From: Berkiella sp964496435
GTDB lineage: Bacteria; Pseudomonadota; Gammaproteobacteria; Berkiellales; Berkiellaceae
Assembly: GCA_964496435.1 (NCBI GenBank)
Contig: CAZBZP010000020.1
Coordinates: 11,297-75,296 of the forward strand
Length of the DNA: 64,000 nucleotides
Direction: 5' to 3'
Shown one piece after another: positions 18,275 to 27,004 of this stretch. Numbering within the stretch: the stretch's first letter is position 1; every line of letters starts with the position of its first letter. A model generated the notes under the pieces. That model worked only from the letters and a program-made list of their open reading frames with translations, ran no database searches and had not been told where the DNA came from. Made by a program: the position numbers and the translations under genes.

Positions 18275-18751
18275 ATGATGCCAAAGATTGATGTAGGCCA
18301 TAAAGTACCTGACTTTACTTTCGAGTGTACCGACTCGAACATTCATTCCTTCAAAGATTTATCTGGCAAAAGAATTGTTCTCTATTTTTATCCTAAAGAT
18401 AATACCCCTGGTTGCACACTAGAAGGTCTGGACTTTACAAAATTAAAGCCGGCCTTTGATGAGCTAAATACCATTATCATTGGTGTTTCTAGGGATAGCT
18501 TGGTCTCACATCAGAAATTTTGCGATAAATTTTCACTTTCATTCCCCCTTATATCTGATGCTAATGAGCAATTATGCGAATATTTTGATGTAAAACTTAA
18601 AAAAAATTGGTTGCTCAAAAAACTAGTTGGCATTGAAAGGACTAGCTTTTTGATAGATGAGAATGGCACTATTAAAAACATCTGGAAACAGGTTAGCGCA
18701 AAAGGTCATGCACAGTCTGTATTGGACTTCATAAGAAGCAATCCACACTAG
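18275..18751 (+). CDS. bcp: peroxiredoxin, BCP/PrxQ type
   Basis: A thioredoxin-fold peroxidase that reduces peroxides. The peroxidatic Cys47 is in YPKDNTPGCTLEGLDF and the family signature is clear. The resolving Cys that many PrxQ members carry five residues later is absent (Gly-Leu-Asp there), so it probably works as a 1-Cys or atypical form, or uses another Cys (Cys92 or Cys105 region). Two adjacent ATGs (18275, 18278) exist; AAGGAG fits the second better. Length (158) is normal. In other intracellular bacteria such enzymes defend against host oxidants. Confidence 0.92.
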   Translation: MMPKIDVGHKVPDFTFECTDSNIHSFKDLSGKRIVLYFYPKDNTPGCTLEGLDFTKLKPAFDELNTIIIGVSRDSLVSHQKFCDKFSLSFPLISDANEQLCEYFDVKLKKNWLLKKLVGIERTSFLIDENGTIKNIWKQVSAKGHAQSVLDFIRSNPH

Positions 18752-18826
18752 CTTTATCAAAGCTTCATTTATTTATCAAACTGGGATAAAATATGCAGCT
18801 GATAAATTGGTTATGATGCTGAATAC

Positions 18827-20506
18827 ATGCTGACATATTTACAAGATTTGATTAATCCTTGTATCACAAAAATAAATGAAGTCGCGAGCTTTGTTAATAA
18901 AAGTTACGCGCCCTATGCAACTAATGTAAATATAGCAAGTTGCTTTACCTCAATAGGGCTTACTTTGTATGGCCTATACCCACTTTGGGCGCAGAACAAT
19001 GATTTGGAACTATCTTCATTATCTAGACCCGCATTAACTTTTGTCTACGCGCTACATATTGGTGCGGTTAGTTTTGCTTTGGCTGATACCTTAGGGCAAC
19101 AAGCCTATTCACCAGCGCTAACCAGTGCACTTATCGGTGCAACAGCGATGTTTAAGAGTGTTGCGGATTATGCCTATGAATCCTCATGTGCAAAGGAATT
19201 GATTCGAAAACACATGAATTTTCAAGCTAAACTTAACAAAGAGAATAAAGAATTTAATAGATATTTAATATTAGTTGATGAGCTTTCTCGTTCAGAATAT
19301 GAGTTTAAATTATTAGAAGAGGAGTGTGTTGAATACCAGGAACATTTAAAAGCTCTAACATTCGCTAATAATGGAAAGGCTCATTTTAAAGCGATATTTG
19401 AGATTTTGCATAAAAAGGCCATGCAAAAAAAATTAAAACATGATTGTCAAGCAGAGTTTTCACAGCATGCTGAATTAGCAGATGAATATAATGCTATCAA
19501 TTTTAAAATATCCAATTTAGTGCATGATAAGGATTTGCTGGAGACGAGTTTAAAATCAACTGACATAAGCACGCATGATTATCAGCTTTTAAGAGCTAAA
19601 ATTGATGCGCTTCAAACAGAAATTGATGCCTTAGGTTTTAAACAACAATGTTGGATAAAATATAAAGAAGCTCAACTTTTGATTCAAAACCTCCAAAAGC
19701 TTGTATTGGAAGTTGATGAGAGTAATCAAGAAGAAAAATTTCATTTACAATCGCTCATTCAAAATTTAAGTTCTAAACAAAGCCCCCCACCAAAAGAAGA
19801 TGGCATTCATACTTATAGTTATAAGAAAATTGCCAAGGCACCTATTCCTTGGTTGAAAAAGTATTTAGAAAATGAGCTTGAATTTAATAAAAAAATCATA
19901 ATAGGGCTCAAAGAACTTCAGGCCAAAAAAGAAGAAGCTTTTAAACTTATATGTAAATATGACCCAAGTCTCGAATTAAATAAAAAAACCAAAGCGCTTG
20001 TGCACTTACAAAAGCAAGCCGCATTGGCAGCAAGAACTGAGCGAAGCAAGGAAAAGAGTGCTAATTTTAGCGTTATATCGTCTGGGCTTGCATTGCTGAT
20101 CTGGGTTGCGACAGATGTTCAATTTACAAAAAAAATGAGTCAAATAAAAAATGGAGTGGGTTTTGCTTCTCTTGTGATAGGCAATATTGATATGATTAGA
20201 AAATATGTACTAAATATGAGATTAACAGCCAAAGAAACTAAAATATTAAAGCAACTATTACAAGATGCTAGCTTTAATCAAATTGCCAAAGTTAAAGATG
20301 ACAGTATACGTCAAGAGTTATTTAATAGAATACATAATTTAAACGCAAACGCTGAGATATCAAAGCCTCAAAGTGGGGGCCAGAGTTCAGAAAAGATATA
20401 TACTGCAGTTGCGCCGATGTTTAGCAAAAATAAATCAAGAAACAAAGATAAATTAATTTTAACTCAGAACAAACAAAAAGCAGTATTAGTTTCTGCAAAA
20501 TGGTAA
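18827..20506 (+). CDS. hypothetical membrane-anchored coiled-coil protein, possible effector
   Basis: A 559-residue protein I cannot assign. Residues ~30-125 contain about three hydrophobic segments (for example FTSIGLTLYGLYPLW and ALIGATAMFKSVA). Residues ~135-400 are charged and helical with strong coiled-coil character. A second hydrophobic region (~415-460, FSVISSGLALLIWVATDV) follows, and the C-terminus is basic. Membrane helices flanking a long coiled coil are common among secreted proteins that act on host membranes, but there is no direct evidence here. The ribosome binding site is weak. It lies 75 bases after the peroxiredoxin gene. Confidence 0.6.
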   Translation: MLTYLQDLINPCITKINEVASFVNKSYAPYATNVNIASCFTSIGLTLYGLYPLWAQNNDLELSSLSRPALTFVYALHIGAVSFALADTLGQQAYSPALTSALIGATAMFKSVADYAYESSCAKELIRKHMNFQAKLNKENKEFNRYLILVDELSRSEYEFKLLEEECVEYQEHLKALTFANNGKAHFKAIFEILHKKAMQKKLKHDCQAEFSQHAELADEYNAINFKISNLVHDKDLLETSLKSTDISTHDYQLLRAKIDALQTEIDALGFKQQCWIKYKEAQLLIQNLQKLVLEVDESNQEEKFHLQSLIQNLSSKQSPPPKEDGIHTYSYKKIAKAPIPWLKKYLENELEFNKKIIIGLKELQAKKEEAFKLICKYDPSLELNKKTKALVHLQKQAALAARTERSKEKSANFSVISSGLALLIWVATDVQFTKKMSQIKNGVGFASLVIGNIDMIRKYVLNMRLTAKETKILKQLLQDASFNQIAKVKDDSIRQELFNRIHNLNANAEISKPQSGGQSSEKIYTAVAPMFSKNKSRNKDKLILTQNKQKAVLVSAKW

Positions 20507-20663
20507 TGTTGTCTAGCAAACGAAGTTTATAGATTTATGGATATTAGTTGACTTTCATAAATTGATTTTTGATAATAACAAAAGCATTTGGCTGTTTTAT
20601 GGCTGATTAATAGGGCTTTGCCTTAGCTAGAACATACATAAATACAACAGTGAGCATATAAAA

Positions 20664-21455
20664 GTGACTTATTCACAAAATCATATTTGTTTTACTAGTA
20701 CAAACGCTGTCGCTGATATTTCTCGACCATTATTTGAATCTTCACATCTCAATTTCTTTAGTTATGGCAGAGTCTTCAATACAAACGATTGCTTTGTATT
20801 TCACTCAGATCACAAGTTTATTGAAAATTGGTTTAAGTTTGAGGCGCCAGCGCCATCCTGTTGGCCTGATGGCGTTTATTTTTGGGACGATATTTTAACA
20901 GAAGAGTTAATCGGCATCCGTCATGAGTTAAATGTCGGTAACGGTATTATTGTTGTCAAACATCACCAGAACTACACTGAAATATTTGCTTTTAATTCAG
21001 CCAATAATACATCACGATCTATGTCAGCCTACATTAATGAAATGAATTCATTAAATAGATTTAACCTCTATTTTAAAGATCAAGCCTCTAAGTTAATTCA
21101 ACAAGGCATGGAAAATCCAATCAAATTGTCAGACCCCATGATTAAAAGAAAAGAAGAAGATCCCCAAAAGAGTAAGCTTGAGTCCTTGATGGAATCTTTG
21201 AAAATTAATTATTATTATTTTAATGAAAGATATGATGGTATCAAATTAACCAAAAGAGAAGTTGAATGTCTTTCTTTATATCTTAAAGGAAAAACATCTC
21301 ACGATATAGCAACGAAGCTTTTGCTCAATAAGAAAACCATTGATACATTTTTATCCCTCATTAAGAAAAAGTTTGATTGTAGAACCCGCTCTGAACTCTT
21401 TGAAATCATTTGGGAGCTTGGGATCTTAAAGTCAAATGGTTGGATCCAAGTCTAA
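20664..21455 (+). CDS. LuxR-family transcriptional regulator
   Basis: A C-terminal LuxR-type helix-turn-helix (residues ~193-255): LTKREVECLSLYLKGKTSHDIATKLLLNKKTIDTF, with the expected E-x-x-x-L and A-x-x-L-x-x-x-x-K-T-(V/I)-D-x pattern. The N-terminal ~180 residues resemble a sensory domain (WPDGVYFWDDIL, then NGIIVVKHHQNYTEIFAFNS) of the kind seen in Legionella-type LuxR proteins; its signal is unknown. The start is GTG at 20664, since no earlier ATG is in frame. A second protein of similar layout is at 30.2 kb. A hairpin terminator follows. Confidence 0.83.
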   Translation: MTYSQNHICFTSTNAVADISRPLFESSHLNFFSYGRVFNTNDCFVFHSDHKFIENWFKFEAPAPSCWPDGVYFWDDILTEELIGIRHELNVGNGIIVVKHHQNYTEIFAFNSANNTSRSMSAYINEMNSLNRFNLYFKDQASKLIQQGMENPIKLSDPMIKRKEEDPQKSKLESLMESLKINYYYFNERYDGIKLTKREVECLSLYLKGKTSHDIATKLLLNKKTIDTFLSLIKKKFDCRTRSELFEIIWELGILKSNGWIQV

Positions 21456-21500
21456 TTTATTATTACAAATTAACCTATAGATAATATCGTTCAAGCACTA

Positions 21501-21537
21501 ACCCCAGTTATACACCAACGTGTGTGTAGCCCTGGGG
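21501..21537 (+). terminator. intrinsic terminator after the LuxR-type gene
   Basis: ACCCCAG (21501-21507) pairs with CTGGGG (21532-21537), and an inner ACAC/GTGT helix extends the structure. The T-rich stretch CGCTTTGTTTTGT follows. Confidence 0.6.
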
Positions 21538-21564
21538 CGCTTTGTTTTGTCGCGCTTTCCAATT

Positions 21565-21606
21565 CAATAATTAATTATTGACAAACAATAATTAATTATT
21601 GATAAT
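21565..21606 (+). promoter_or_regulatory. promoter with two identical 16-bp palindromic operators
   Basis: The perfect palindrome CAATAATTAATTATTG occurs twice (21565-21580 and 21586-21601), with centres 21 bp apart, two turns of the helix. It overlaps a near-consensus promoter: TTGACA (21578-21583), a 17-base spacer and GATAAT (21601-21606). The first downstream genes encode a DUF2975 membrane protein and a small HTH regulator, so this is very likely the autoregulatory operator of the HTH protein, which would block RNA polymerase when bound. Confidence 0.85.
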
Positions 21607-21638
21607 CTTCCCATCATCAACCTCACATGGGAAATATT

Positions 21639-22163
21639 ATGAATAATATCAAGCGTTTAAGTGAAAGGATGCAAGTGCTTTTTGAAACTTTATTGATTTT
21701 GGCACCGCTGGCCGTTATTGCCTATTGGACCTTTTTTGAATTTTTTGACCTTATTGGCTTCAGTTATTTCTTCCAGCAACAACCTTTGACCATTAATTTT
21801 AAAAGCAAAGTGCTTGCCATTGTGGTTATGTCTATACCAACCAGTATTGTCATGTATGGTCTTTTCAAATTAAAGAAACTATTTTCTAACTATGCGGCGA
21901 ATCAAATTTTCACCCAAGAAAATGTACTCATTTATCGAAAGCTAGGGATCTCTTTGTTTGCCCTTGTGGTTGCTGATATTTTAATGGAGCCTTTGCTTTC
22001 TCTTGCTTTAAGCTTTCAAAATCCAGTAGGTAGTCGCTTTATTACTTTTGGTTTTGGTTTAACTGAAATAATAACACTCATTATTGGATTTATTGTTATG
22101 ATGATTTCTTTCGTAATGCATAAAGCATATGAATTAGAACTTGAAGTGAAACACACCATATAG
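21639..22163 (+). CDS. DUF2975 family membrane protein
   Basis: An integral membrane protein with four hydrophobic segments (residues ~15-37, 50-70, 95-120 and 140-165 in the form starting MNNIKRLSERMQ). The arrangement and pairing with a small Cro/CI-type regulator are typical of DUF2975. Function is unknown; such pairs are thought to form membrane-linked regulatory units. The start at 21639 is preferred over 21627 because GGGAA lies six bases before it. The HTH gene follows after eight bases. Confidence 0.8.
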   Translation: MNNIKRLSERMQVLFETLLILAPLAVIAYWTFFEFFDLIGFSYFFQQQPLTINFKSKVLAIVVMSIPTSIVMYGLFKLKKLFSNYAANQIFTQENVLIYRKLGISLFALVVADILMEPLLSLALSFQNPVGSRFITFGFGLTEIITLIIGFIVMMISFVMHKAYELELEVKHTI

Positions 22164-22171
22164 AGGAAGAG

Positions 22172-22393
22172 ATGGGTATTGTTGTTAACTTGGATGTCAT
22201 GTTAGCTAAAAGAAAGATGCGCTCAAATGAGCTTGCTAAATTGATTGGAATTACAGAGCAAAACCTTTCTATTCTTAAAAATGCCAAAGCCAAAGCTATT
22301 CGCTTTTCGACCTTAGAAGCAATTTGCCATCATCTTCAATGTCAGCCAGGAGATATTTTGGTTTACGAAGAAGAACTGGTTACATCTGCTTAG
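22172..22393 (+). CDS. small XRE-type HTH regulator (YozG-like)
   Basis: A 73-residue single-domain helix-turn-helix protein: NLDVMLAKRKMRSNELAKLIG, ITEQNLSILKNAKAKAIRF and STLEAICHHLQCQPGDILVY. This is the Cro/CI layout of the YozG-like group. It binds DNA as a dimer, so the paired palindromes upstream of the operon are its likely target. Ribosome binding site AGAGGAAGAG. Co-transcribed with the DUF2975 gene. Confidence 0.9.
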   Translation: MGIVVNLDVMLAKRKMRSNELAKLIGITEQNLSILKNAKAKAIRFSTLEAICHHLQCQPGDILVYEEELVTSA

Positions 22394-22397
22394 GGTT

Positions 22398-22433
22398 TCT
22401 AAGCTATTGCGCTCATGTTAGCAATAGCTTAGA
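22398..22433. terminator. bidirectional terminator between convergent genes
   Basis: TCTAAGCTATTGC (22398-22410) and GCAATAGCTTAGA (22421-22433) form a perfect 13-bp stem with a 10-base loop. TTTTC follows on the plus strand, and the right arm overlaps the stop of the phosphatase gene. Confidence 0.8.
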
Positions 22434-23658
22434 TTTTCAATCCGCCTGATTTGTTTTTTTGTGCTGCATCACTTTCTGCTTTGGCTAAACTCTTATTTGT
22501 CCAAAGGAAACTCAGCATGGAAGCTTTTGATGTGTTAACTGATGCTGAGCTTGAAAATTGAGCTGCAAATTCCTCAGCGCTAATTTCAGTGCTACTATTC
22601 ATTGTTTTATCGAGCATTAGTGTTTTTTCCCCAACACTATAGAGATAGTTATAAATGCCTTTACTCCACTGGCCAAAGGGGATTTTTGCAAGCGTATTAT
22701 CTAGATTAAATATATTTAATGCTGTCTTATCTCGCATATCATGTCCATGCACAAACTTAATATGACTGGGTCTTGATAATCCCTCCGTCCTTCTGTTCCA
22801 AATGAGATGTACAAAAGGAAATTTAACAGGATCAATGGGGTGTAAATCATTAATGGCATCGATATCGACACTTTCTAAATTAATCAACGCTGATAATGTG
22901 TTATTTTGAATATGTTTATTCACTTCGAGATTGATGGCATCAATTGTATTTGCTAATAGATGTGGTTCTTCTCCAAGGAATGGTAGTTTTAAGGCTGCAG
23001 CAATATATTTAATATTTTCAAGACCTATAACACCGTGGCTATAGATGGTTATTTGATTACTTTCATCTAAGGTATAGCTTAATGCTTTTAAATTAGGTTT
23101 ATAGCAACTTTCAGCTAATGCCTTTATTTCGTCTCTTGTAATTAATTTATCTTTAACAAGCTGATGAAGGCCTCTTGCAGAATTCGCAGAATCCCCAAGT
23201 GTACTCAGATTAAAATCTTTATTTTTTTCTAGAAGGTTAATGAATTCAGCATCATGATTGCTGATTAATATTTCGACAGGGACATTATTATCCCGCAGCA
23301 TCTTTAAGATTCTAAGCGTATAGTAATCATTCTTGCCGCGATCAGCTAAAATATCACCGATTAATCGCAATAAGGATGTCTTTGCAACATCATTTATTTT
23401 GATAGCGCTTAAAATCTCTTCAAATAAGTTTAAATCATTTTTTACTAATTTAGTTTTGTAGTAAAGCTTAGCAAAACGTTCATAATTTTCTTCAGATATC
23501 GTGATGAATCCATGAAAGCTTAAGATATAGAGCAACTTAATTGCGCTACCATGTAGATCGCCAACTGTTATATGTGCATTTTCATTAATGAAATTTTCAG
23601 GATCAATCACAGGAAATTGATCGATATTAACGTCTTTAGCAATATAGCTGTGCGCCAT
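22429..23658 (-). CDS. calcineurin-like (PPP-type) phosphoesterase, possible effector
   Basis: The metal-binding motifs of the PPP/calcineurin family are present in order: GDLHG (Asp34, His36), GDILADRGKND, LISNHDAEF (the GNHD/E equivalent), then IYSHGVIG and FVHGHDM with the two later His. This predicts a binuclear-metal Ser/Thr-type phosphatase. The 409-residue size, with extra helical insertions and an Ala/Ser-rich tail, differs from housekeeping PPP enzymes and is more like the Legionella Dot/Icm effectors WipA and WipB. An effector role is inferred. The tail sequence KNKSGGLKI is polar and basic. No operon partner. Confidence 0.8.
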   Translation of the reverse strand: MAHSYIAKDVNIDQFPVIDPENFINENAHITVGDLHGSAIKLLYILSFHGFITISEENYERFAKLYYKTKLVKNDLNLFEEILSAIKINDVAKTSLLRLIGDILADRGKNDYYTLRILKMLRDNNVPVEILISNHDAEFINLLEKNKDFNLSTLGDSANSARGLHQLVKDKLITRDEIKALAESCYKPNLKALSYTLDESNQITIYSHGVIGLENIKYIAAALKLPFLGEEPHLLANTIDAINLEVNKHIQNNTLSALINLESVDIDAINDLHPIDPVKFPFVHLIWNRRTEGLSRPSHIKFVHGHDMRDKTALNIFNLDNTLAKIPFGQWSKGIYNYLYSVGEKTLMLDKTMNSSTEISAEEFAAQFSSSASVNTSKASMLSFLWTNKSLAKAESDAAQKNKSGGLKI

Positions 23659-23774
23659 AATAAGGTTCTTTCAATAAATTGGTTGTTATTTGATAGTTTA
23701 ACCTTTTGTGTTAGCTTGGTAAATAAATTGTGGGGGATTCAGAGATAGAAGGCTATGGTCTCGGATAAAAGGTG

Positions 23775-23800
23775 GGAGTATGCACAAAGGTGCATACTCC
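23775..23800 (-). terminator. terminator after brnQ
   Basis: GGAGTATGCAC (23775-23785) and GTGCATACTCC (23790-23800) form a perfect 11-bp stem with an AAAG loop. On the minus strand CCACCTTTTATCC follows. It sits just past the brnQ stop. Confidence 0.75.
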
Positions 23801-23810
23801 GCTGATAGGA

Positions 23811-24959
23811 TTATAAATAGCTATATCCCAACATTAGTCCAAGAAGACCATAAAAACTGGTAATCTTCAGTTTGCGGTATCCTTTGGTGAAAATACTTAA
23901 AAAGGTTAGCAAAATTAAGCTTGGGTAAGAAACATCTAATATTGGTGATAAAAAGGCAGCTATACCTTTAAAATCAGATAAGGAAATTATAAAGGAAACG
24001 CCCGTGGTTGCTATTAACACCCATACAAACTTGTTTTCAGCTAATTTGAATAAGGAGCATAAATAGCGAGCATAAATGTTATTTAAGGCTACAGCTGTAG
24101 TTAGGCATGAAAAAATCATGAGAATGCCAATCATAAAAGAAGCCTTATCGCCCATCAAATGATTAGCTATGGTTGGCAAAATTAATTCAGGTGAAACACC
24201 TTTAGTTATAGCACCATAGTGTGCACCTAAATAGGCAAAACCAAAATAAATTAACCCCAGCAAGCTTGCCCCAATAATGCTTGGTTTAAGTGCTGCTTTC
24301 ATCATTTGGGCGTTATCAAGATTATCACCCATTTTTTCCTGTATTTGCTTAAACATCAGCGATGAAAAGAAAAAGGCAGCAAATAAGTCCATGGTTTGAT
24401 AGCCACGATAAAAACCTTGAAAAAAGGCCTCAGAGGTTTGCATGGACGTTGTTGCATTCAGTTCGGGAGCATAGTAATAGCCAAGAGCAAATAGCACAGC
24501 TAAACAGCCTAGCAAAAGCGGCCCTATCCACTTACCTAAAAATGCAATAATCCAACGATCTCTAAGACAGATGACAAAACAAACTGCGCAAAAGGCTAAG
24601 CTGAAGACAGGAAGTGAGAGATGGGGTAACAAAGTTGTTACACCTCCATGTGCTACCGTGATACACCGAGGCACAACGCCAAACGCGCCTAATAAGGAGA
24701 GCGTGAATAAAGGTAAAGCAATTCTGGCGACTTTGCCTGCTTGGCCAAAGAACTCTTCATAGTTACCGCGGTGCAATTTGATAACAAATAAACCAAGGAA
24801 GGGCAGGGCGATACCTGTGCAAAATAATCCCAGGAAACCAAACATCCATTGCGAGCTGGCATTTTGCCCTAGCTCCAAAGGAAAAATCAGATTTCCCGAA
24901 CCAAAAAACATTTTAAAAATGGCAAAACCGTAAATAAGCATTAATAATGAGCGTTGCAT
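23811..24959 (-). CDS. brnQ: branched-chain amino-acid transporter, LIVCS family
   Basis: A 382-residue polytopic protein with the family start GFAIFKMFFGSGNLIFPLELG, then GVVPRCITVAHGG and GYQTMDLFAAFFFSSLMF. These are hallmarks of BrnQ, a Na+-coupled (or H+-coupled) importer of Leu, Ile and Val. It is somewhat shorter than E. coli BrnQ (~439), lacking some C-terminal sequence. Several Legionellales carry multiple BrnQ-like and APC-like transporters to feed on host amino acids. Monocistronic. Confidence 0.88.
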   Translation of the reverse strand: MQRSLLMLIYGFAIFKMFFGSGNLIFPLELGQNASSQWMFGFLGLFCTGIALPFLGLFVIKLHRGNYEEFFGQAGKVARIALPLFTLSLLGAFGVVPRCITVAHGGVTTLLPHLSLPVFSLAFCAVCFVICLRDRWIIAFLGKWIGPLLLGCLAVLFALGYYYAPELNATTSMQTSEAFFQGFYRGYQTMDLFAAFFFSSLMFKQIQEKMGDNLDNAQMMKAALKPSIIGASLLGLIYFGFAYLGAHYGAITKGVSPELILPTIANHLMGDKASFMIGILMIFSCLTTAVALNNIYARYLCSLFKLAENKFVWVLIATTGVSFIISLSDFKGIAAFLSPILDVSYPSLILLTFLSIFTKGYRKLKITSFYGLLGLMLGYSYL

Positions 24960-25280
24960 ACTCTGAACCTTATTATTCTTCCAATTTTAAATTTATTGAA
25001 TGAACTTTATATTGTCTAAATTGAAGATACTCTGATTTTATTAATATGTTGATTAGGCCCGGCTGGGCACAATAACGACGACAGAGTTGGAAATAAGGCG
25101 AAGTGGCTTTTGAAAAGCAAAAGGTGAGATAAAAAGCTGTAATGTATTACTAATCATTATGAATTTACCTATATAAGCCAGCTTGTAAGTTATCACGGAA
25201 GATAAGGTAGATCAATTTTTCATGATGAGGTGATTAACTTAATTGATGAACTTCACAAAGGGGGTATATACGCAGCTTAA
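24960..25280. other. intergenic region with no gene seen
   Basis: About 320 bases between the brnQ start and the toxin-antitoxin promoter. I see no reading frame with good coding character and no clear structural RNA. GCCCGGCTGGGC at ~25057 is a short GC-rich hairpin in otherwise AT-rich DNA. Confidence 0.5.
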
Positions 25281-25332
25281 TTGTTTCAGGTGGAATATTT
25301 ATGCTATTATATTTCATATGAAATACAGGAGG
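25281..25332 (+). promoter_or_regulatory. toxin-antitoxin promoter, palindromic operator and ribosome binding site
   Basis: A weak -35 (TTGTTT, 25281-25286) and a -10 (TATTAT, 25305-25310) are followed directly by the perfect palindrome TATTTCATATGAAATA (25310-25325), then the strong ribosome binding site AGGAGG (25327-25332) and the ATG at 25337. The palindrome is in the right place for autorepression by the Xre antitoxin. Confidence 0.7.
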
Positions 25333-25336
25333 TCTT

Positions 25337-25711
25337 ATGCAACCCAAAGTATTAAGTGTAGATGCAACCAATGTTGTTAATAAAGCCATACACAATGCCG
25401 CGCTGTACCTCTCCTTGTCCCAAAAGGAACTCAGTCAAATTGTTGGGGCAAGCCCCCCGCAAATCAATCGTTTATTTAAAAATGGCAGCAATTGCATTGC
25501 ACCATCCTCCAAGGAGTGGGAATGCGCCTTGCTCTTTTTAAGGGCACTCAGAAGCTTGGAGGGCATCCTTGGCGAAGATCCCATCCAGGCCAGAGAATGG
25601 CTTTATAGCCATAATCATCATTTGGCAGCAAAACCCATAGAGCTTATTAAAAGCATTCAAGGGTTAAATGAAGTCGTTATCTATTTGGATGCCATGAGAG
25701 GGCAGGCTTAA
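25337..25711 (+). CDS. Xre/MbcA/ParS-type antitoxin
   Basis: A 124-residue protein with an N-terminal helix-turn-helix (residues ~20-55, LSLSQKELSQIVGASPPQINRLFKN) and a C-terminal DUF2384/MbcA-ParS domain (ALRSLEGILGEDPIQAREWLYSHNHHL, then PIELIKSIQGLNEVVIYLDAM). It neutralises the RES toxin encoded next and represses the operon. Strong Shine-Dalgarno AGGAGG. The toxin start is one base beyond this stop. Confidence 0.92.
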   Translation: MQPKVLSVDATNVVNKAIHNAALYLSLSQKELSQIVGASPPQINRLFKNGSNCIAPSSKEWECALLFLRALRSLEGILGEDPIQAREWLYSHNHHLAAKPIELIKSIQGLNEVVIYLDAMRGQA

Positions 25712-25712
25712 A

Positions 25713-26486
25713 ATGGAAATTTGGCAAAAAGCCAAAAACAGGGATGCTATTAATTCAATTACAATATCAACCTGGCGTATCGTAGAAGATCAAACCAAAT
25801 CAACAACGCGCAAATTTGTTACAACCTCATTTGAGCATGATATTCTTGAAGCACTGCTCGATTCAAACAAACCCAAAATGAAATTTTACGGGGATGAAGC
25901 TTATTTTCAGGGCTTGCATTATCTGCTATCAACGCCTTTTCGTTACCCCCCATTGAGATGGGGATCACGTTTTGGCAACAAAACAGAACGTAGCCTACTT
26001 TATACAGCCCTTAATATAGAAACCGCCATGGCAGAGAAAGCTTATTACAAATTAGCTTTCTATCAAGCAAGTGAGGCTAATTTAGGTGGAAAAACAATCC
26101 CACATACAGCCTTTAAAGTGAATATAACATCAACATTGTATGTTGATCTCTGTGCTGAGCCATTTAAGCAAGCGATCAATGAAATATCATCGAAAACTTC
26201 GTATCAGGTCTCGCAATCTTTAGGGGCACATTTACGAAATGATAATATTGAGTGTTTTCAATATCAATCCGCGCGTTGTCCTAAAGTTGGAAAAAATATG
26301 GCTGTAATTAGCCCAAAGGCATTGCAGAATAATAAGCAGCTGGAATCAACTTTTATTTATCTTAACTGTTACTCAACTAAAGATATTGTAGAATATAGCT
26401 ATAAGCATGGTTTGAATAAAAACACTTATCAATTTCCGAAGATGATGTTTTTAGTTAAAGGTGACCTTCCTTTTCCACCGGAATAA
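25713..26486 (+). CDS. RES-domain toxin (NAD+-degrading)
   Basis: RES-family toxins deplete cellular NAD+. The typical N-terminal segment is present, RYPPLRWGSRFGNKTERSLLYTA, with Arg, Gly-Arg and Thr-Glu residues of the RES signature, then a central NIETAMAEKAYYKLAFYQ and a C-terminal SARCPKVGKNMAVISPKAL. It appears full length (257 residues) and intact. The immediate upstream antitoxin partner supports the assignment. Confidence 0.9.
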   Translation: MEIWQKAKNRDAINSITISTWRIVEDQTKSTTRKFVTTSFEHDILEALLDSNKPKMKFYGDEAYFQGLHYLLSTPFRYPPLRWGSRFGNKTERSLLYTALNIETAMAEKAYYKLAFYQASEANLGGKTIPHTAFKVNITSTLYVDLCAEPFKQAINEISSKTSYQVSQSLGAHLRNDNIECFQYQSARCPKVGKNMAVISPKALQNNKQLESTFIYLNCYSTKDIVEYSYKHGLNKNTYQFPKMMFLVKGDLPFPPE

Positions 26487-26504
26487 AGAGATGTTTTAAG
26501 ATAG

Positions 26505-26532
26505 ATAGCTTAGGGGAGAGCCCCTAAGCTAT
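26505..26532. terminator. bidirectional terminator between convergent genes
   Basis: ATAGCTTAGGGG (26505-26516) and CCCCTAAGCTAT (26521-26532) form a perfect 12-bp stem with an AGAG loop, between the RES toxin stop and the stop of the secreted protein gene at 26540. Confidence 0.8.
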
Positions 26533-26539
26533 TAGCAGA

Positions 26540-27004
26540 TTAATAGAACCAATGCGCAGTTCTACCATTTGCCCAGCAAGAACCTTTCTCGCACATGGAT
26601 GGGAAACTGCTTTCACAGGCTTCTTTTAACTCTTTAGAAGTGTGAATAGATTTGTCTTCATGCCCTGTGGGAACGCAAATGCCATTATGGTAGCGGCCTT
26701 TAACACGGATTTGTCCCATTACAAAGGTTTTCTCTTCAACAGGATAAGCACCATATTTGGCTGCATTTTGCTGATGATTTGAATAGCACGCAATGTAGCA
26801 GCCAGGGGAGTCTTTATAATCGTTATTGACTGGTAATACATCAGCTTTTGCACCTTTGAAATGTTTGTGCGTTAAACCAACTTTAGTACTGTAATATACT
26901 TTAATATCGTCTGGTAAACGCATGTCATCGGGTCTCATGGAGCCAGCTTGTGACAAAGGTGATAGTGCAATGATTGTTGCAGCAAGCAGTAGTTGTTTTT
27001 TCAT
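26540..27004 (-). CDS. hypothetical exported protein with several cysteines
   Basis: A signal peptide (MKKQLLLAATIIALSPLSQAG) precedes a mature part of ~135 residues rich in charged residues and Cys (PGCYIACYSN, GICVPTGH, ESSFPSMCEKGSCWANGR), so disulfides are likely. I do not recognise the family. The start at 27004 is chosen because AAGGA lies eight bases before it and it opens directly into the signal peptide; the frame extends upstream to 27037. Confidence 0.72.
   Translation of the reverse strand: MKKQLLLAATIIALSPLSQAGSMRPDDMRLPDDIKVYYSTKVGLTHKHFKGAKADVLPVNNDYKDSPGCYIACYSNHQQNAAKYGAYPVEEKTFVMGQIRVKGRYHNGICVPTGHEDKSIHTSKELKEACESSFPSMCEKGSCWANGRTAHWFY

Noticed and set aside
25337..26486. 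The Xre-RES pair as a new system
   Set aside because: Both parts match the known RES-Xre toxin-antitoxin type in order, spacing and motifs.
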